Shown here piece after piece: positions 44,901 through 56,031 of a stretch of DNA of 64,000 nucleotides. Each line of letters opens with the position of its first letter. The first letter of the stretch is position 1. The stretch covers positions 14,868,001-14,932,000 of the forward strand of contig JASXTE010000005.1 in NCBI GenBank assembly GCA_030280995.1, in the 5' to 3' direction. Origin of the DNA: Hemileia vastatrix (Eukaryota; Basidiomycota; Pucciniomycetes; Pucciniales; Zaghouaniaceae). The position numbers were made by a program, and so were the translations under genes. Under the pieces are notes generated by a model. The model was not told the DNA's origin. It ran no database searches and saw nothing but the letters and a program-made list of their open reading frames with translations.

Positions 44901-47851
44901 CAGGTTAAACTAATTTTCATTTCATGATCTTTTACAAGGCCAAGTTCATTTGTACCATGTGCAAAAGCCATTGGAAAAGCTTTAATTAATTCCAAAATAT
45001 TATCTTTCTCAGTTTCACTTATCTGAGTGCCAAATGATGCTTTTGAAATTTCTGTTTCCAGAAGTTCCAACTCATTGGATTCTCTTCCTTTAGACGGGGA
45101 ATTTGTTACTGACTCAATGTGTAAGACAGTGTTAAAAGAATTTATTTTAAATTTCCTTTTACCATTCATGCCAATTGTAAAATTGTTATTAGCAGGGTCT
45201 AATTTTACACCAAATTTAGTCAGAATATCATTTCCAATGATAAAACAGTTACTACAATTTGTATTATCCATTACTACAAAGTCACAAGTTACCCTTACAT
45301 AACCATGTTGGTGTTTAAAGAAAACAGCAGCTTTGTATTTACCAATGGGGTGTAGTACTGATCCAAAACCTCTCCAATTTTTATTCTGAAGTGGTTCAAG
45401 CTTAAACTTATATTCACTATCAATTTTCTGTAATGTATTAGTGGAAACAACTGAACCAGCAGCTCCTGTGTCCAATACTATATTAACATTTTCACCAGAA
45501 ATGATAGCTGGAACCGTGATAGGTGTCATCTTAAAGTTATCAGCTTGTATATCCTTAATGATTTCAGCATCCTCAAAATTCATTAAAGATTCATTTGAGT
45601 CCATATTTAATATTGGATTTTCAAAGATGGACAAATCATCTTCCAACATACAGACTTCATTTTCATCACTATATGAGATATTGCTGTCATAATCACTTGA
45701 TTCTTTACTTTTTTCAGTTTCAGTTTCAGATTCACGTTGATTTTCAACAATATTTATGTTTTTCTCACATTTGTGACCTTTTACCCAAGGTTTGTTACAC
45801 TTATAACAAGTATTTGTTTCATACTTTTTAGGTGCTACAGGTGCAGTAGGTTTTTTCTGCTTCTCCTGAAGTGTTTTTGAATTCTGAGTTTTTACAGGTT
45901 CAACATTTTGCTTATAAGTGGAATACCTTGATTCATACTTATGGTTCAATAATATTTCATTGCAAATATTAATAAAGTCAGAATATTCAGTAACATTTAA
46001 TGTTCTAGCTACAACAATGTCTCTGACAGATATAGGTAATTTGTAAATTATCTTATCTTTCCATAAGTTAAAATCCATATGAGGCTCAATGGCTTTTAAG
46101 ATTTTGTTTAAAGTCATTAAAAATACCATAGGTTTGTCACCATTCAACGGATTATACCTAGTCTTCTCATACAGTCTCTGCTGAGTAAGTCTGAATTTAG
46201 AACCTCCAAATTGTTTTTCAATAAGTTGTTTCCATTCAGCCCAAGAGTAGTCTCTACCCTCACTTAAGACAGCTTCAAACCATAATAAAGCAACATCCTT
46301 AAATAAAGAAATTAATTTTGATGTTATCTCTTCATCTGGTAACTTATATGAGAATTTCAAGTTGTCAATTCTTTGAATAAAATGTTGCCAATCAGAGCTG
46401 GCTTCCCCATCATAAGTTGGGTACTGATCTATCTTAGGCCAGTTCTTCTGATTGGATTTTATCTCACTAATCTTAGGTAAATTCAACAACTCATTTACTT
46501 TTGATAAATGGTCTTGTATTTCTTCCTGCACGGATTTGTGACTTACATTTTCAGATTTGACACTACCACCAGATGGTTTTAATTGTGGTGGTACAGGGAA
46601 GGAATGAGATTCACTTTTGCCAATGAAAGGATTATTATTATATTGATTATACTTATGATTATCCTGGTTCATTAGTAGATTGGCAGTTTCAATCTCAACT
46701 TTAGTTAATCTTTGTAGCAGCTCAGAGACACTTTGATTTGTCTGTGCAAAAGATAACTTTGTTCTTGATTCAGTTTTTAATAAGTGTGTTTCATATAATT
46801 CTTCTAACTCACAAAATTTGTTTGAAAGGTCATTATATTTATTACTCAATGAATCATATTTAAGAGTTAGAGACAAATGTTCTTTCTCTAATTCTTTATT
46901 ACGTGTTGCTAATTGAGAAATGTTCAATGTTAAGGATGAAATTGTATCACTAGTGAGCTTAACTGTCTGTTCCTCACAATCAGTCATTCTATTCCACAAT
47001 GCTGAAACAATTCTATGGACAGTTGGATTATTGTTAAAATATTCCATGTCCTCCTTTTCAATTCTCTCACTCTCCTGTGAACTTCTCATCTCACTAGTAG
47101 GTGGTTGCAACTGAGGATTAACTGTATTATCATTGTATATAGTACTGTTATTATGGATAAAAGACAAGTCAGGTGTATCTACTCTAAAACCCAAATTTCT
47201 TAAATCCTCCTCTATTTTTTGTACAGATTTAACATCAATAGAATTACCTATATTGTAATTATCAGTATTATGTCTAATCTGAGAGGGTAAGTTACTTACC
47301 AAGGGATGGTTGCCAGGCCTAATTTTTGGCGCTTTTTTCCCTTGTAAGGGTGAGCTGAGGAAGTCAGATGAGGGGGTGGATCCCTGTTGCAACTGTGGCT
47401 TGTCCACTGTTGGTGAAACCAGTCCCATTTCCATTTGTCTACCAGGATTTTCTCCTGGGAGTGAGTGGACCCTCCTTGGGTAGGGGGTTGCTGATTTGAT
47501 TGACTGGGCTGGCCTCCCTTTAATTCTGCCATTGCCTGATTCATCTGCTGAAATCCTACCTTGCAATTGTTTTGCAACTGCTCTACTTCTTTGAACATGA
47601 GAGATTTTGATTCCTCTAGCTTCAGAACCTGTTTGGCCAGGTGGGACAGTTGATCCTGAAGAGGAGGAGACGTCTTTTTGATAGTTATCTTTTTTAAGAG
47701 GGCGTCCTTTTCCTCTACACTCATGCTTTCTGGTTGGGGGTACTGTTGTCCCTCCATGGTGATGTCCTGGAAAGTGTTTATTAGCTTTAGACCTGGTATT
47801 ATAAGCAGGCTGTTCACTTACACTATCCTGGGGAGCACTCATATTGTTCAA
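41975..47851 (-). CDS. Family-C gag-pro-pol polyprotein, unit 2 (intact)
   Basis: 1958 codons with the same domains and catalytic residues as unit 1, so it should encode a competent polyprotein. It carries Glu instead of Lys near residue 351 (G-to-A type difference at 46801) and a silent change at 47321, an Ile codon in this frame. The change at 47321 does alter the overlapping ORF (Leu for Ser). Transcription could start in LTR 3 and end in LTR 2, so it can act as an ordinary element. Confidence 0.95.
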   Translation of the reverse strand: MNNMSAPQDSVSEQPAYNTRSKANKHFPGHHHGGTTVPPTRKHECRGKGRPLKKDNYQKDVSSSSGSTVPPGQTGSEARGIKISHVQRSRAVAKQLQGRISADESGNGRIKGRPAQSIKSATPYPRRVHSLPGENPGRQMEMGLVSPTVDKPQLQQGSTPSSDFLSSPLQGKKAPKIRPGNHPLVSNLPSQIRHNTDNYNIGNSIDVKSVQKIEEDLRNLGFRVDTPDLSFIHNNSTIYNDNTVNPQLQPPTSEMRSSQESERIEKEDMEYFNNNPTVHRIVSALWNRMTDCEEQTVKLTSDTISSLTLNISQLATRNKELEKEHLSLTLKYDSLSNKYNDLSNKFCELEELYETHLLKTESRTKLSFAQTNQSVSELLQRLTKVEIETANLLMNQDNHKYNQYNNNPFIGKSESHSFPVPPQLKPSGGSVKSENVSHKSVQEEIQDHLSKVNELLNLPKISEIKSNQKNWPKIDQYPTYDGEASSDWQHFIQRIDNLKFSYKLPDEEITSKLISLFKDVALLWFEAVLSEGRDYSWAEWKQLIEKQFGGSKFRLTQQRLYEKTRYNPLNGDKPMVFLMTLNKILKAIEPHMDFNLWKDKIIYKLPISVRDIVVARTLNVTEYSDFINICNEILLNHKYESRYSTYKQNVEPVKTQNSKTLQEKQKKPTAPVAPKKYETNTCYKCNKPWVKGHKCEKNINIVENQRESETETEKSKESSDYDSNISYSDENEVCMLEDDLSIFENPILNMDSNESLMNFEDAEIIKDIQADNFKMTPITVPAIISGENVNIVLDTGAAGSVVSTNTLQKIDSEYKFKLEPLQNKNWRGFGSVLHPIGKYKAAVFFKHQHGYVRVTCDFVVMDNTNCSNCFIIGNDILTKFGVKLDPANNNFTIGMNGKRKFKINSFNTVLHIESVTNSPSKGRESNELELLETEISKASFGTQISETEKDNILELIKAFPMAFAHGTNELGLVKDHEMKISLTCDMDNIPASLKKKPYPASPMKRKDIEDNIKMLLKMNILEKVETTPKYCVISPVLISYEQDKARLCGDYRALNTFTVDDIYPLPRIASIHATLKGAKYISCLDGNKGYHQIPVEKNSQNFLLITTHMGIYKYVRMPFGPKNAPSVFQKLMDITFHNEMIEGWLMVYIDDIIVFSKTFDEHLIHLRKVFQKMDEIKMTLALKKCKFGFESLKVLGHIVSGLQICVDQNKVAAIKNIGIPQNVKDVQSFLGMCGYYRQYIKNYQSIAAPLTTLIKKSEAFIWNNERQQAFNKLKECLMTAPILGLPDFQLPFVLYTDASFIGLGAALHQKQLIEGKMSEVVICYISRTLRSSELKYGATQLECLAVVWALEKLHYYLEDQKFELITDCSAVKSLLNMKTPNRHMFRWQLAVQEYRGRMTITHRAGTLHSNVDLLSRVPLPNNDDNPAYVPESEIINIYGIYIVDLEDEFMQSILDNYNSDPDLSKLTTILNDPSNASMNVLIKTLPDKYKEALEKGKFSIEDGFIYYRKKLSNVIVIPPSMKELMLSICHDDILAGHFDYHKTLTRVKNTAWWINMSEDVQKYVETCDSCQKSKRLTGKRAGLLQQIEQPKAPWEIINMDFVTGLPIAGHKSYNSCWVIVDRFTKMCKFIPTHKEVSAKDLAFLWWTQMLNTAGFPKAIVSDRDPKFTSEFWTSLMDVSGCQLKLSTAHHPQTDGLAERMIQTLEDMIRRYCAFGLNFKDNDKFTHDWVTLIPGLEFAYNSTVHSVTGKKPFELWLGYVPNTPAKTLNKLPRLDIHPGTKSFLQMQELCRKHAQECINKAFEYEKKRWDKAHKEQMFKEGDEVLISTLHFNLNGNVKLKDPFIGPFVVKKMVGNNAVEVILYAPYDRKHPVFPISLIKPYHSNDTALFPRRSGRHKQQPEEIVEKAEIEKILKKRHLTKEKGVEYLLRFKNKSSEYDQWIPENEISDLKNLLKKFKSK
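47296..47757 (-). CDS. Overlapping ORF at the start of family-C gag, unit 2
   Basis: Same as in unit 1 apart from one Leu-for-Ser change six residues before the end, caused by 47321. The ACCATGG start and the A AAA AAG heptamer (47332-47338) are unchanged. Confidence 0.55.
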   Translation of the reverse strand: MEGQQYPQPESMSVEEKDALLKKITIKKTSPPLQDQLSHLAKQVLKLEESKSLMFKEVEQLQNNCKVGFQQMNQAMAELKGGQPSQSNQQPPTQGGSTHSQEKILVDKWKWDWFHQQWTSHSCNRDPPPHLTSSAHPYKGKKRQKLGLATIPW

Positions 47852-48355
47852 AATAGCAATATTTTACGTCTACAAAAGGAAAAAAACTCTGTGGAATGAG
47901 TAGACAAAAGATATTAGCAATTATATTACTAATAAAAAAGCAATGGAGCTTACCCTGAATTTATATCTTTATTTATTTAAATAAAATATAAGAAAAATTC
48001 GAAAAAAATCTGTTAAAAATATAATAATAAGTTTAACTAGACCTCTATAAGGGTGAATAATTAGCTTACCAAGCTTTAGCCAAATACCAATTTTATTGGG
48101 TGTTATATTGGTGTCCAAATACCAAGTGAAATTGGGTTTATATTGGGTACAGTTACTACTGTAAATATCTAATTTTTATGATAAAAAATTAGTACAATTA
48201 TTATAAGGATTCTTTTCCGCAATCAATGAGTTATGATGACCCACTAATATGCAGCAGACCCAAATATTTGGTTAATTTTGAGTTGTACTAAGGTAAAAAT
48301 CACATCCCAAGGCTTATACTAAATAATAAGTAAAATATAAGGAAAGACCCCCAAT

Positions 48356-49532
48356 TGTCAGTACAGTCTAGTATATAAGTATGATATAATAGTGTTATTT
48401 TATGGTCCAACTACTTATTAATAAATGATTTAGTGATTAAACCTCAGGGGAAGACTAATAGAATAGTTATACTCAATTTAAACTCACAATACTTGGATTT
48501 AAATGCGTGCTAGTGGTGGAAAATAGAAGAATAAAATATAGTTATAGCTTTTATAAAGATAATATCAATTTATAAGGGCTTTATAATATATTTCTGAATG
48601 TTAATAATTGTAGTGTAATGTTTATTTGAAGTGTAGTAATTGAATGATTATAATAAACCGTCAAAATCCCTCCTTACTTATACCCAAATCCACTGGAGTG
48701 CACAGACCTTCAATCCAGATGATGTCACTGCTATCCCCGGCAATTACAGCACTGTGAGGGCCCATCACCTCCCCATGGCGTCCACTTCAAGCAGTTTCAA
48801 CACCCAGACCTCCAGTAAGGACCCTCCATCACTATTAATAATAACACAGAGTCATACCATAAATAGAAATCCCAGATAAAAGCGGATACCATAAAGAAAC
48901 AGGTAAAATAAAAGATCAAAAAGAGATTTAATGAAACTAAAAGCATATAAAGGAAACAAATAAAATGTCCAAGCCCCCAATAACATCCCCAAGCATCCAC
49001 ATTAACCCAAAAACATATTTCCAACCCATAAATCCGTGAATAACCATCCAAGGAAGTAATTTTAGTTGTCCAAACTGGGTGTATGCGCCTGATATAGGTG
49101 TCTATGCTTCTGTAGGCGTTGTGAGTCCACTGATTTCGTCCATATGACCTAAAATAAGCAGAAAAACAAAGGTTATAGGCTATTAAGGGGCTAAAACCCA
49201 CTTATATACCTAAATATACATAATATACTGCATATTTCACTGAATATGAGATTTATGTATACATATAAGCTTATGTATGTCAATAATTACTTCATATCAC
49301 TTAAGATAAGTATATTATGACTCCATTAACACCTTAATAAGTATTATTAGGCCATGGATAAGCTATTTAAACTATTATAAATTATATAATAGAATAATAA
49401 TTATATATATATATCATAAAATAATATATATTCTTATTTTAACCTTATTTTTAAGATATAAGCTTAATCTAGTTAAGGTTATCTTATTTTAAGCATAAGA
49501 AATACTCAGTCCTAAGGATATTTAGGCTGACA
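48356..49532 (-). repeat. Array LTR 3 (1177 bp)
   Basis: Shared between units 2 and 3. I see no difference from LTR 2 by eye. Confidence 0.93.
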
Positions 49533-49650
49533 CTCCCTCACCCCAAAAAAAAAACAATAAAAAAAATGTTAAGACATTTTAATTAATCTTAAGGAATGAA
49601 ATAATAAAATAAAAAATAATTTTTATAATACATATACTGAATGAACAGTA

Positions 49651-52600
49651 TTATTTAGATTTAAATTTTTTCAAGAGATTTTTAAGATCAGAGATTTCAT
49701 TTTCTGGAATCCACTGGTCATATTCACTTGATTTATTTTTAAATCTTAGTAGATACTCAACTCCCTTTTCTTTTGTAAGGTGTCTCTTTTTAAGTATCTT
49801 TTCAATTTCTGCTTTTTCCACTATTTCTTCAGGTTGCTGTTTATGCCTTCCTGATCTTCTTGGAAAGAGAGCAGTATCATTAGAATGGTATGGTTTTATA
49901 AGAGAAATAGGAAATACTGGATGTTTTCTATCATAAGGTGCATATAGAATAACCTCAACAGCATTATTACCAACCATCTTTTTAACTACAAATGGTCCAA
50001 TGAATGGATCCTTCAATTTAACATTACCATTTAAATTGAAATGTAGCGTTGAAATAAGGACTTCATCACCCTCTTTGAACATTTGTTCTTTATGGGCTTT
50101 ATCCCATCTTTTCTTTTCATACTCAAAAGCCTTATTTATACATTCTTGAGCATGTTTTCTGCATAATTCCTGCATCTGAAGAAAAGATTTAGTACCTGGA
50201 TGAATATCCAATCTAGGTAACTTATTAAGAGTTTTAGCAGGGGTATTAGGTACATAACCCAACCATAACTCAAATGGCTTTTTGCCAGTGACAGAATGTA
50301 CTGTACTATTGTATGCAAATTCTAAACCTGGGATAAGGGTTACCCAATCATGCGTGAATTTGTCATTGTCTTTAAAATTTAGACCAAAAGCACAGTATCT
50401 TCTTATCATATCTTCTAAGGTTTGTATCATTCTTTCTGCTAGTCCATCAGTTTGTGGATGGTGTGCTGTAGAAAGTTTTAATTGACACCCTGAAACATCC
50501 ATAAGTGACGTCCAGAACTCAGAAGTAAATTTAGGATCTCTGTCAGAAACTATTGCTTTGGGGAAACCTGCTGTATTTAACATTTGTGTCCACCATAAAA
50601 AAGCTAAGTCCTTTGCAGAAACCTCTTTGTGGGTAGGAATAAATTTACACATCTTTGTAAATCTATCTACAATTACCCAGCAGGAGTTATAACTCTTATG
50701 CCCTGCTATTGGCAAACCTGTTACAAAGTCCATGTTAATAATTTCCCATGGAGCTTTTGGTTGCTCAATTTGTTGTAATAAACCAGCTCTTTTTCCTGTT
50801 AATCTTTTAGATTTTTGACAAGAATCACATGTTTCAACATATTTCTGAACATCCTCAGACATGTTAATCCACCAAGCTGTGTTTTTTACTCTGGTTAATG
50901 TTTTATGGTAGTCAAAATGACCTGCTAATATATCATCATGACATATACTTAACATTAACTCCTTCATTGAAGGGGGAATTACAATCACATTACTTAATTT
51001 TTTCCTGTAATATATAAAACCATCCTCAATGGAAAATTTTCCTTTCTCTAATGCCTCTTTATACTTATCTGGTAATGTTTTTATTAAAACATTCATTGAA
51101 GCATTAGATGGATCATTTAATATTGTAGTTAATTTACTTAAGTCAGGATCTGAATTATAATTATCAAGAATTGATTGCATAAATTCATCCTCAAGATCTA
51201 CAATATAAATGCCATAAATGTTAATAATCTCTGATTCAGGAACATAAGCAGGATTATCATCATTATTAGGCAGAGGTACTCTAGATAACAGATCTACATT
51301 AGAGTGCAAGGTTCCTGCTCTATGTGTAATAGTCATCCGTCCTCTGTATTCTTGTACAGCTAATTGCCATCTAAACATGTGTCTATTAGGAGTTTTCATG
51401 TTTAAGAGTGACTTAACTGCACTACAGTCAGTTATTAACTCAAATTTTTGGTCTTCAAGGTAATAATGTAGCTTTTCTAGAGCCCATACTACTGCCAAAC
51501 ATTCAAGTTGAGTAGCACCATATTTTAATTCACTACTTCTCAGAGTACGTGAAATATAGCAGATTACTACTTCTGACATTTTACCTTCAATAAGTTGCTT
51601 TTGATGCAAAGCAGCACCCAGTCCAATAAAACTTGCATCTGTATATAATACAAAAGGTAATTGGAAATCTGGTAATCCCAAGATAGGAGCTGTCATTAAA
51701 CATTCTTTCAACTTATTAAAAGCTTGTTGTCTTTCATTATTCCAAATGAAAGCTTCTGATTTCTTTATCAGTGTGGTCAGTGGTGCAGCAATTGATTGGT
51801 AGTTTTTTATATATTGTCTATAATAACCACACATTCCAAGAAAAGATTGTACATCCTTCACATTTTGAGGAATGCCAATATTTTTTATTGCAGCCACTTT
51901 ATTTTGGTCTACACATATTTGTAAGCCAGATACAATATGACCAAGCACTTTTAAAGATTCAAACCCAAATTTACATTTTTTCAATGCAAGGGTCATTTTT
52001 ATTTCATCCATTTTCTGAAATACTTTCCTTAAATGGATTAAGTGTTCATCAAAAGTTTTAGAGAACACTATGATGTCATCAATGTATACCATTAACCATC
52101 CCTCAATCATTTCATTATGGAATGTTATATCCATTAACTTTTGAAATACTGATGGAGCATTCTTTGGTCCAAATGGCATTCTGACATACTTATAAATTCC
52201 CATGTGTGTTGTTATCAACAAAAAGTTCTGTGAATTCTTTTCAACAGGAATTTGATGGTACCCTTTATTTCCATCTAGGCAACTTATATATTTAGCACCT
52301 TTAAGGGTAGCATGTATAGAGGCAATCCTTGGCAAGGGATAAATATCATCTACTGTAAATGTATTTAATGCTCTATAATCACCGCACAGTCTTGCTTTAT
52401 CTTGTTCATAAGAAATCAGCACTGGTGATATTACACAATATTTTGGTGTAGTTTCAACCTTCTCAAGAATGTTCATCTTTAATAACATCTTAATATTATC
52501 CTCTATGTCTTTCCTCTTCATTGGTGAAGCAGGATATGGTTTCTTTTTAAGACTAGCAGGAATATTATCCATGTCACAGGTTAAACTAATTTTCATTTCA

Positions 52601-55527
52601 TGATCTTTTACAAGGCCAAGTTCATTTGTACCATGTGCAAAAGCCATTGGAAAAGCTTTAATTAATTCCAAAATATTATCTTTCTCAGTTTCACTTATCT
52701 GAGTGCCAAATGATGCTTTTGAAATTTCTGTTTCCAGAAGTTCCAACTCATTGGATTCTCTTCCTTTAGACGGGGAATTTGTTACTGACTCAATGTGTAA
52801 GACAGTGTTAAAAGAATTTATTTTAAATTTCCTTTTACCATTCATGCCAATTGTAAAATTGTTATTAGCAGGGTCTAATTTTACACCAAATTTAGTCAGA
52901 ATATCATTTCCAATGATAAAACAGTTACTACAATTTGTATTATCCATTACTACAAAGTCACAAGTTACCCTTACATAACCATGTTGGTGTTTAAAGAAAA
53001 CAGCAGCTTTGTATTTACCAATGGGGTGTAGTACTGATCCAAAACCTCTCCAATTTTTATTCTGAAGTGGTTCAAGCTTAAACTTATATTCACTATCAAT
53101 TTTCTGTAATGTATTAGTGGAAACAACTGAACCAGCAGCTCCTGTGTCCAATACTATATTAACATTTTCACCAGAAATGATAGCTGGAACCGTGATAGGT
53201 GTCATCTTAAAGTTATCAGCTTGTATATCCTTAATGATTTCAGCATCCTCAAAATTCATTAAAGATTCATTTGAGTCCATATTTAATATTGGATTTTCAA
53301 AGATGGACAAATCATCTTCCAACATACAGACTTCATTTTCATCACTATATGAGATATTGCTGTCATAATCACTTGATTCTTTACTTTTTTCAGTTTCAGT
53401 TTCAGATTCACGTTGATTTTCAACAATATTTATGTTTTTCTCACATTTGTGACCTTTTACCCAAGGTTTGTTACACTTATAACAAGTATTTGTTTCATAC
53501 TTTTTAGGTGCTACAGGTGCAGTAGGTTTTTTCTGCTTCTCCTGAAGTGTTTTTGAATTCTGAGTTTTTACAGGTTCAACATTTTGCTTATAAGTGGAAT
53601 ACCTTGATTCATACTTATGGTTCAATAATATTTCATTGCAAATATTAATAAAGTCAGAATATTCAGTAACATTTAATGTTCTAGCTACAACAATGTCTCT
53701 GACAGATATAGGTAATTTGTAAATTATCTTATCTTTCCATAAGTTAAAATCCATATGAGGCTCAATGGCTTTTAAGATTTTGTTTAAAGTCATTAAAAAT
53801 ACCATAGGTTTGTCACCATTCAACGGATTATACCTAGTCTTCTCATACAGTCTCTGCTGAGTAAGTCTGAATTTAGAACCTCCAAATTGTTTTTCAATAA
53901 GTTGTTTCCATTCAGCCCAAGAGTAGTCTCTACCCTCACTTAAGACAGCTTCAAACCATAATAAAGCAACATCCTTAAATAAAGAAATTAATTTTGATGT
54001 TATCTCTTCATCTGGTAACTTATATGAGAATTTCAAGTTGTCAATTCTTTGAATAAAATGTTGCCAATCAGAGCTGGCTTCCCCATCATAAGTTGGGTAC
54101 TGATCTATCTTAGGCCAGTTCTTCTGATTGGATTTTATCTCACTAATCTTAGGTAAATTCAACAACTCATTTACTTTTGATAAATGGTCTTGTATTTCTT
54201 CCTGCACGGATTTGTGACTTACATTTTCAGATTTGACACTACCACCAGATGGTTTTAATTGTGGTGGTACAGGGAAGGAATGAGATTCACTTTTGCCAAT
54301 GAAAGGATTATTATTATATTGATTATACTTATGATTATCCTGGTTCATTAGTAGATTGGCAGTTTCAATCTCAACTTTAGTTAATCTTTGTAGCAGCTCA
54401 GAGACACTTTGATTTGTCTGTGCAAAAGATAACTTTGTTCTTGATTCAGTTTTTAATAAGTGTGTTTCATATAATTCTTCTAACTCACAAAATTTGTTTG
54501 AAAGGTCATTATATTTATTACTCAATGAATCATATTTAAGAGTTAGAGACAAATGTTCTTTCTCTAATTCTTTATTACGTGTTGCTAATTGAGAAATGTT
54601 CAATGTTAAGGATGAAATTGTATCACTAGTGAGCTTAACTGTCTGTTCCTCACAATCAGTCATTCTATTCCACAATGCTGAAACAATTCTATGGACAGTT
54701 GGATTATTGTTAAAATATTCCATGTCCTCCTTTTCAATTCTCTCACTCTCCTGTGAACTTCTCATCTCACTAGTAGGTGGTTGCAACTGAGGATTAACTG
54801 TATTATCATTGTATATAGTACTGTTATTATGGATAAAAGACAAGTCAGGTGTATCTACTCTAAAACCCAAATTTCTTAAATCCTCCTCTATTTTTTGTAC
54901 AGATTTAACATCAATAGAATTACCTATATTGTAATTATCAGTATTATGTCTAATCTGAGAGGGTAAGTTACTTACCAAGGGATGGTTGCCAGGCCTGATT
55001 TTTGGCGCTTTTTTCCCTTGTAAGGGTGAGCTGAGGAAGTCAGATGAGGGGGTGGATCCCTGTTGCAACTGTGGCTTGTCCACTGTTGGTGAAACCAGTC
55101 CCATTTCCATTTGTCTACCAGGATTTTCTCCTGGGAGTGAGTGGACCCTCCTTGGGTAGGGGGTTGCTGATTTGATTGACTGGGCTGGCCTCCCTTTAAT
55201 TCTGCCATTGCCTGATTCATCTGCTGAAATCCTACCTTGCAATTGTTTTGCAACTGCTCTACTTCTTTGAACATGAGAGATTTTGATTCCTCTAGCTTCA
55301 GAACCTGTTTGGCCAGGTGGGACAGTTGATCCTGAAGAGGAGGAGACGTCTTTTTGATAGTTATCTTTTTTAAGAGGGCGTCCTTTTCCTCTACACTCAT
55401 GCTTTCTGGTTGGGGGTACTGTTGTCCCTCCATGGTGATGTCCTGGAAAGTGTTTATTAGCTTTAGACCTGGTATTATAAGCAGGCTGTTCACTTACACT
55501 ATCCTGGGGAGCACTCATATTGTTCAA
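49651..55527 (-). CDS. Family-C gag-pro-pol polyprotein, unit 3 (intact)
   Basis: 1958 codons; the protein is identical to that of unit 2 in the translation, including Glu near residue 351. All protease, RT, RNase H, integrase and chromodomain residues listed for unit 1 are present. It differs from unit 2 only at silent or untranslated sites (54997, 55532, 55980). Confidence 0.95.
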   Translation of the reverse strand: MNNMSAPQDSVSEQPAYNTRSKANKHFPGHHHGGTTVPPTRKHECRGKGRPLKKDNYQKDVSSSSGSTVPPGQTGSEARGIKISHVQRSRAVAKQLQGRISADESGNGRIKGRPAQSIKSATPYPRRVHSLPGENPGRQMEMGLVSPTVDKPQLQQGSTPSSDFLSSPLQGKKAPKIRPGNHPLVSNLPSQIRHNTDNYNIGNSIDVKSVQKIEEDLRNLGFRVDTPDLSFIHNNSTIYNDNTVNPQLQPPTSEMRSSQESERIEKEDMEYFNNNPTVHRIVSALWNRMTDCEEQTVKLTSDTISSLTLNISQLATRNKELEKEHLSLTLKYDSLSNKYNDLSNKFCELEELYETHLLKTESRTKLSFAQTNQSVSELLQRLTKVEIETANLLMNQDNHKYNQYNNNPFIGKSESHSFPVPPQLKPSGGSVKSENVSHKSVQEEIQDHLSKVNELLNLPKISEIKSNQKNWPKIDQYPTYDGEASSDWQHFIQRIDNLKFSYKLPDEEITSKLISLFKDVALLWFEAVLSEGRDYSWAEWKQLIEKQFGGSKFRLTQQRLYEKTRYNPLNGDKPMVFLMTLNKILKAIEPHMDFNLWKDKIIYKLPISVRDIVVARTLNVTEYSDFINICNEILLNHKYESRYSTYKQNVEPVKTQNSKTLQEKQKKPTAPVAPKKYETNTCYKCNKPWVKGHKCEKNINIVENQRESETETEKSKESSDYDSNISYSDENEVCMLEDDLSIFENPILNMDSNESLMNFEDAEIIKDIQADNFKMTPITVPAIISGENVNIVLDTGAAGSVVSTNTLQKIDSEYKFKLEPLQNKNWRGFGSVLHPIGKYKAAVFFKHQHGYVRVTCDFVVMDNTNCSNCFIIGNDILTKFGVKLDPANNNFTIGMNGKRKFKINSFNTVLHIESVTNSPSKGRESNELELLETEISKASFGTQISETEKDNILELIKAFPMAFAHGTNELGLVKDHEMKISLTCDMDNIPASLKKKPYPASPMKRKDIEDNIKMLLKMNILEKVETTPKYCVISPVLISYEQDKARLCGDYRALNTFTVDDIYPLPRIASIHATLKGAKYISCLDGNKGYHQIPVEKNSQNFLLITTHMGIYKYVRMPFGPKNAPSVFQKLMDITFHNEMIEGWLMVYIDDIIVFSKTFDEHLIHLRKVFQKMDEIKMTLALKKCKFGFESLKVLGHIVSGLQICVDQNKVAAIKNIGIPQNVKDVQSFLGMCGYYRQYIKNYQSIAAPLTTLIKKSEAFIWNNERQQAFNKLKECLMTAPILGLPDFQLPFVLYTDASFIGLGAALHQKQLIEGKMSEVVICYISRTLRSSELKYGATQLECLAVVWALEKLHYYLEDQKFELITDCSAVKSLLNMKTPNRHMFRWQLAVQEYRGRMTITHRAGTLHSNVDLLSRVPLPNNDDNPAYVPESEIINIYGIYIVDLEDEFMQSILDNYNSDPDLSKLTTILNDPSNASMNVLIKTLPDKYKEALEKGKFSIEDGFIYYRKKLSNVIVIPPSMKELMLSICHDDILAGHFDYHKTLTRVKNTAWWINMSEDVQKYVETCDSCQKSKRLTGKRAGLLQQIEQPKAPWEIINMDFVTGLPIAGHKSYNSCWVIVDRFTKMCKFIPTHKEVSAKDLAFLWWTQMLNTAGFPKAIVSDRDPKFTSEFWTSLMDVSGCQLKLSTAHHPQTDGLAERMIQTLEDMIRRYCAFGLNFKDNDKFTHDWVTLIPGLEFAYNSTVHSVTGKKPFELWLGYVPNTPAKTLNKLPRLDIHPGTKSFLQMQELCRKHAQECINKAFEYEKKRWDKAHKEQMFKEGDEVLISTLHFNLNGNVKLKDPFIGPFVVKKMVGNNAVEVILYAPYDRKHPVFPISLIKPYHSNDTALFPRRSGRHKQQPEEIVEKAEIEKILKKRHLTKEKGVEYLLRFKNKSSEYDQWIPENEISDLKNLLKKFKSK
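54972..55433 (-). CDS. Overlapping ORF at the start of family-C gag, unit 3
   Basis: Identical to the unit 1 overlapping ORF, with ACCATGG start and heptamer at 55008-55014. Confidence 0.55.
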   Translation of the reverse strand: MEGQQYPQPESMSVEEKDALLKKITIKKTSPPLQDQLSHLAKQVLKLEESKSLMFKEVEQLQNNCKVGFQQMNQAMAELKGGQPSQSNQQPPTQGGSTHSQEKILVDKWKWDWFHQQWTSHSCNRDPPPHLTSSAHPYKGKKRQKSGLATIPW

Positions 55528-56031
55528 AATAACAATATTTTACGTCTACAAAAGGAAAAAAACTCTGTGGAATGAGTAGACAAAAGATATTAGCAATTAT
55601 ATTACTAATAAAAAAGCAATGGAGCTTACCCTGAATTTATATCTTTATTTATTTAAATAAAATATAAGAAAAATTCGAAAAAAATCTGTTAAAAATATAA
55701 TAATAAGTTTAACTAGACCTCTATAAGGGTGAATAATTAGCTTACCAAGCTTTAGCCAAATACCAATTTTATTGGGTGTTATATTGGTGTCCAAATACCA
55801 AGTGAAATTGGGTTTATATTGGGTACAGTTACTACTGTAAATATCTAATTTTTATGATAAAAAATTAGTACAATTATTATAAGGATTCTTTTCCGCAATC
55901 AATGAGTTATGATGACCCACTAATATGCAGCAGACCCAAATATTTGGTTAATTTTGAGTTGTACTAAGGTAAAAATCACGTCCCAAGGCTTATACTAAAT
56001 AATAAGTAAAATATAAGGAAAGACCCCCAAT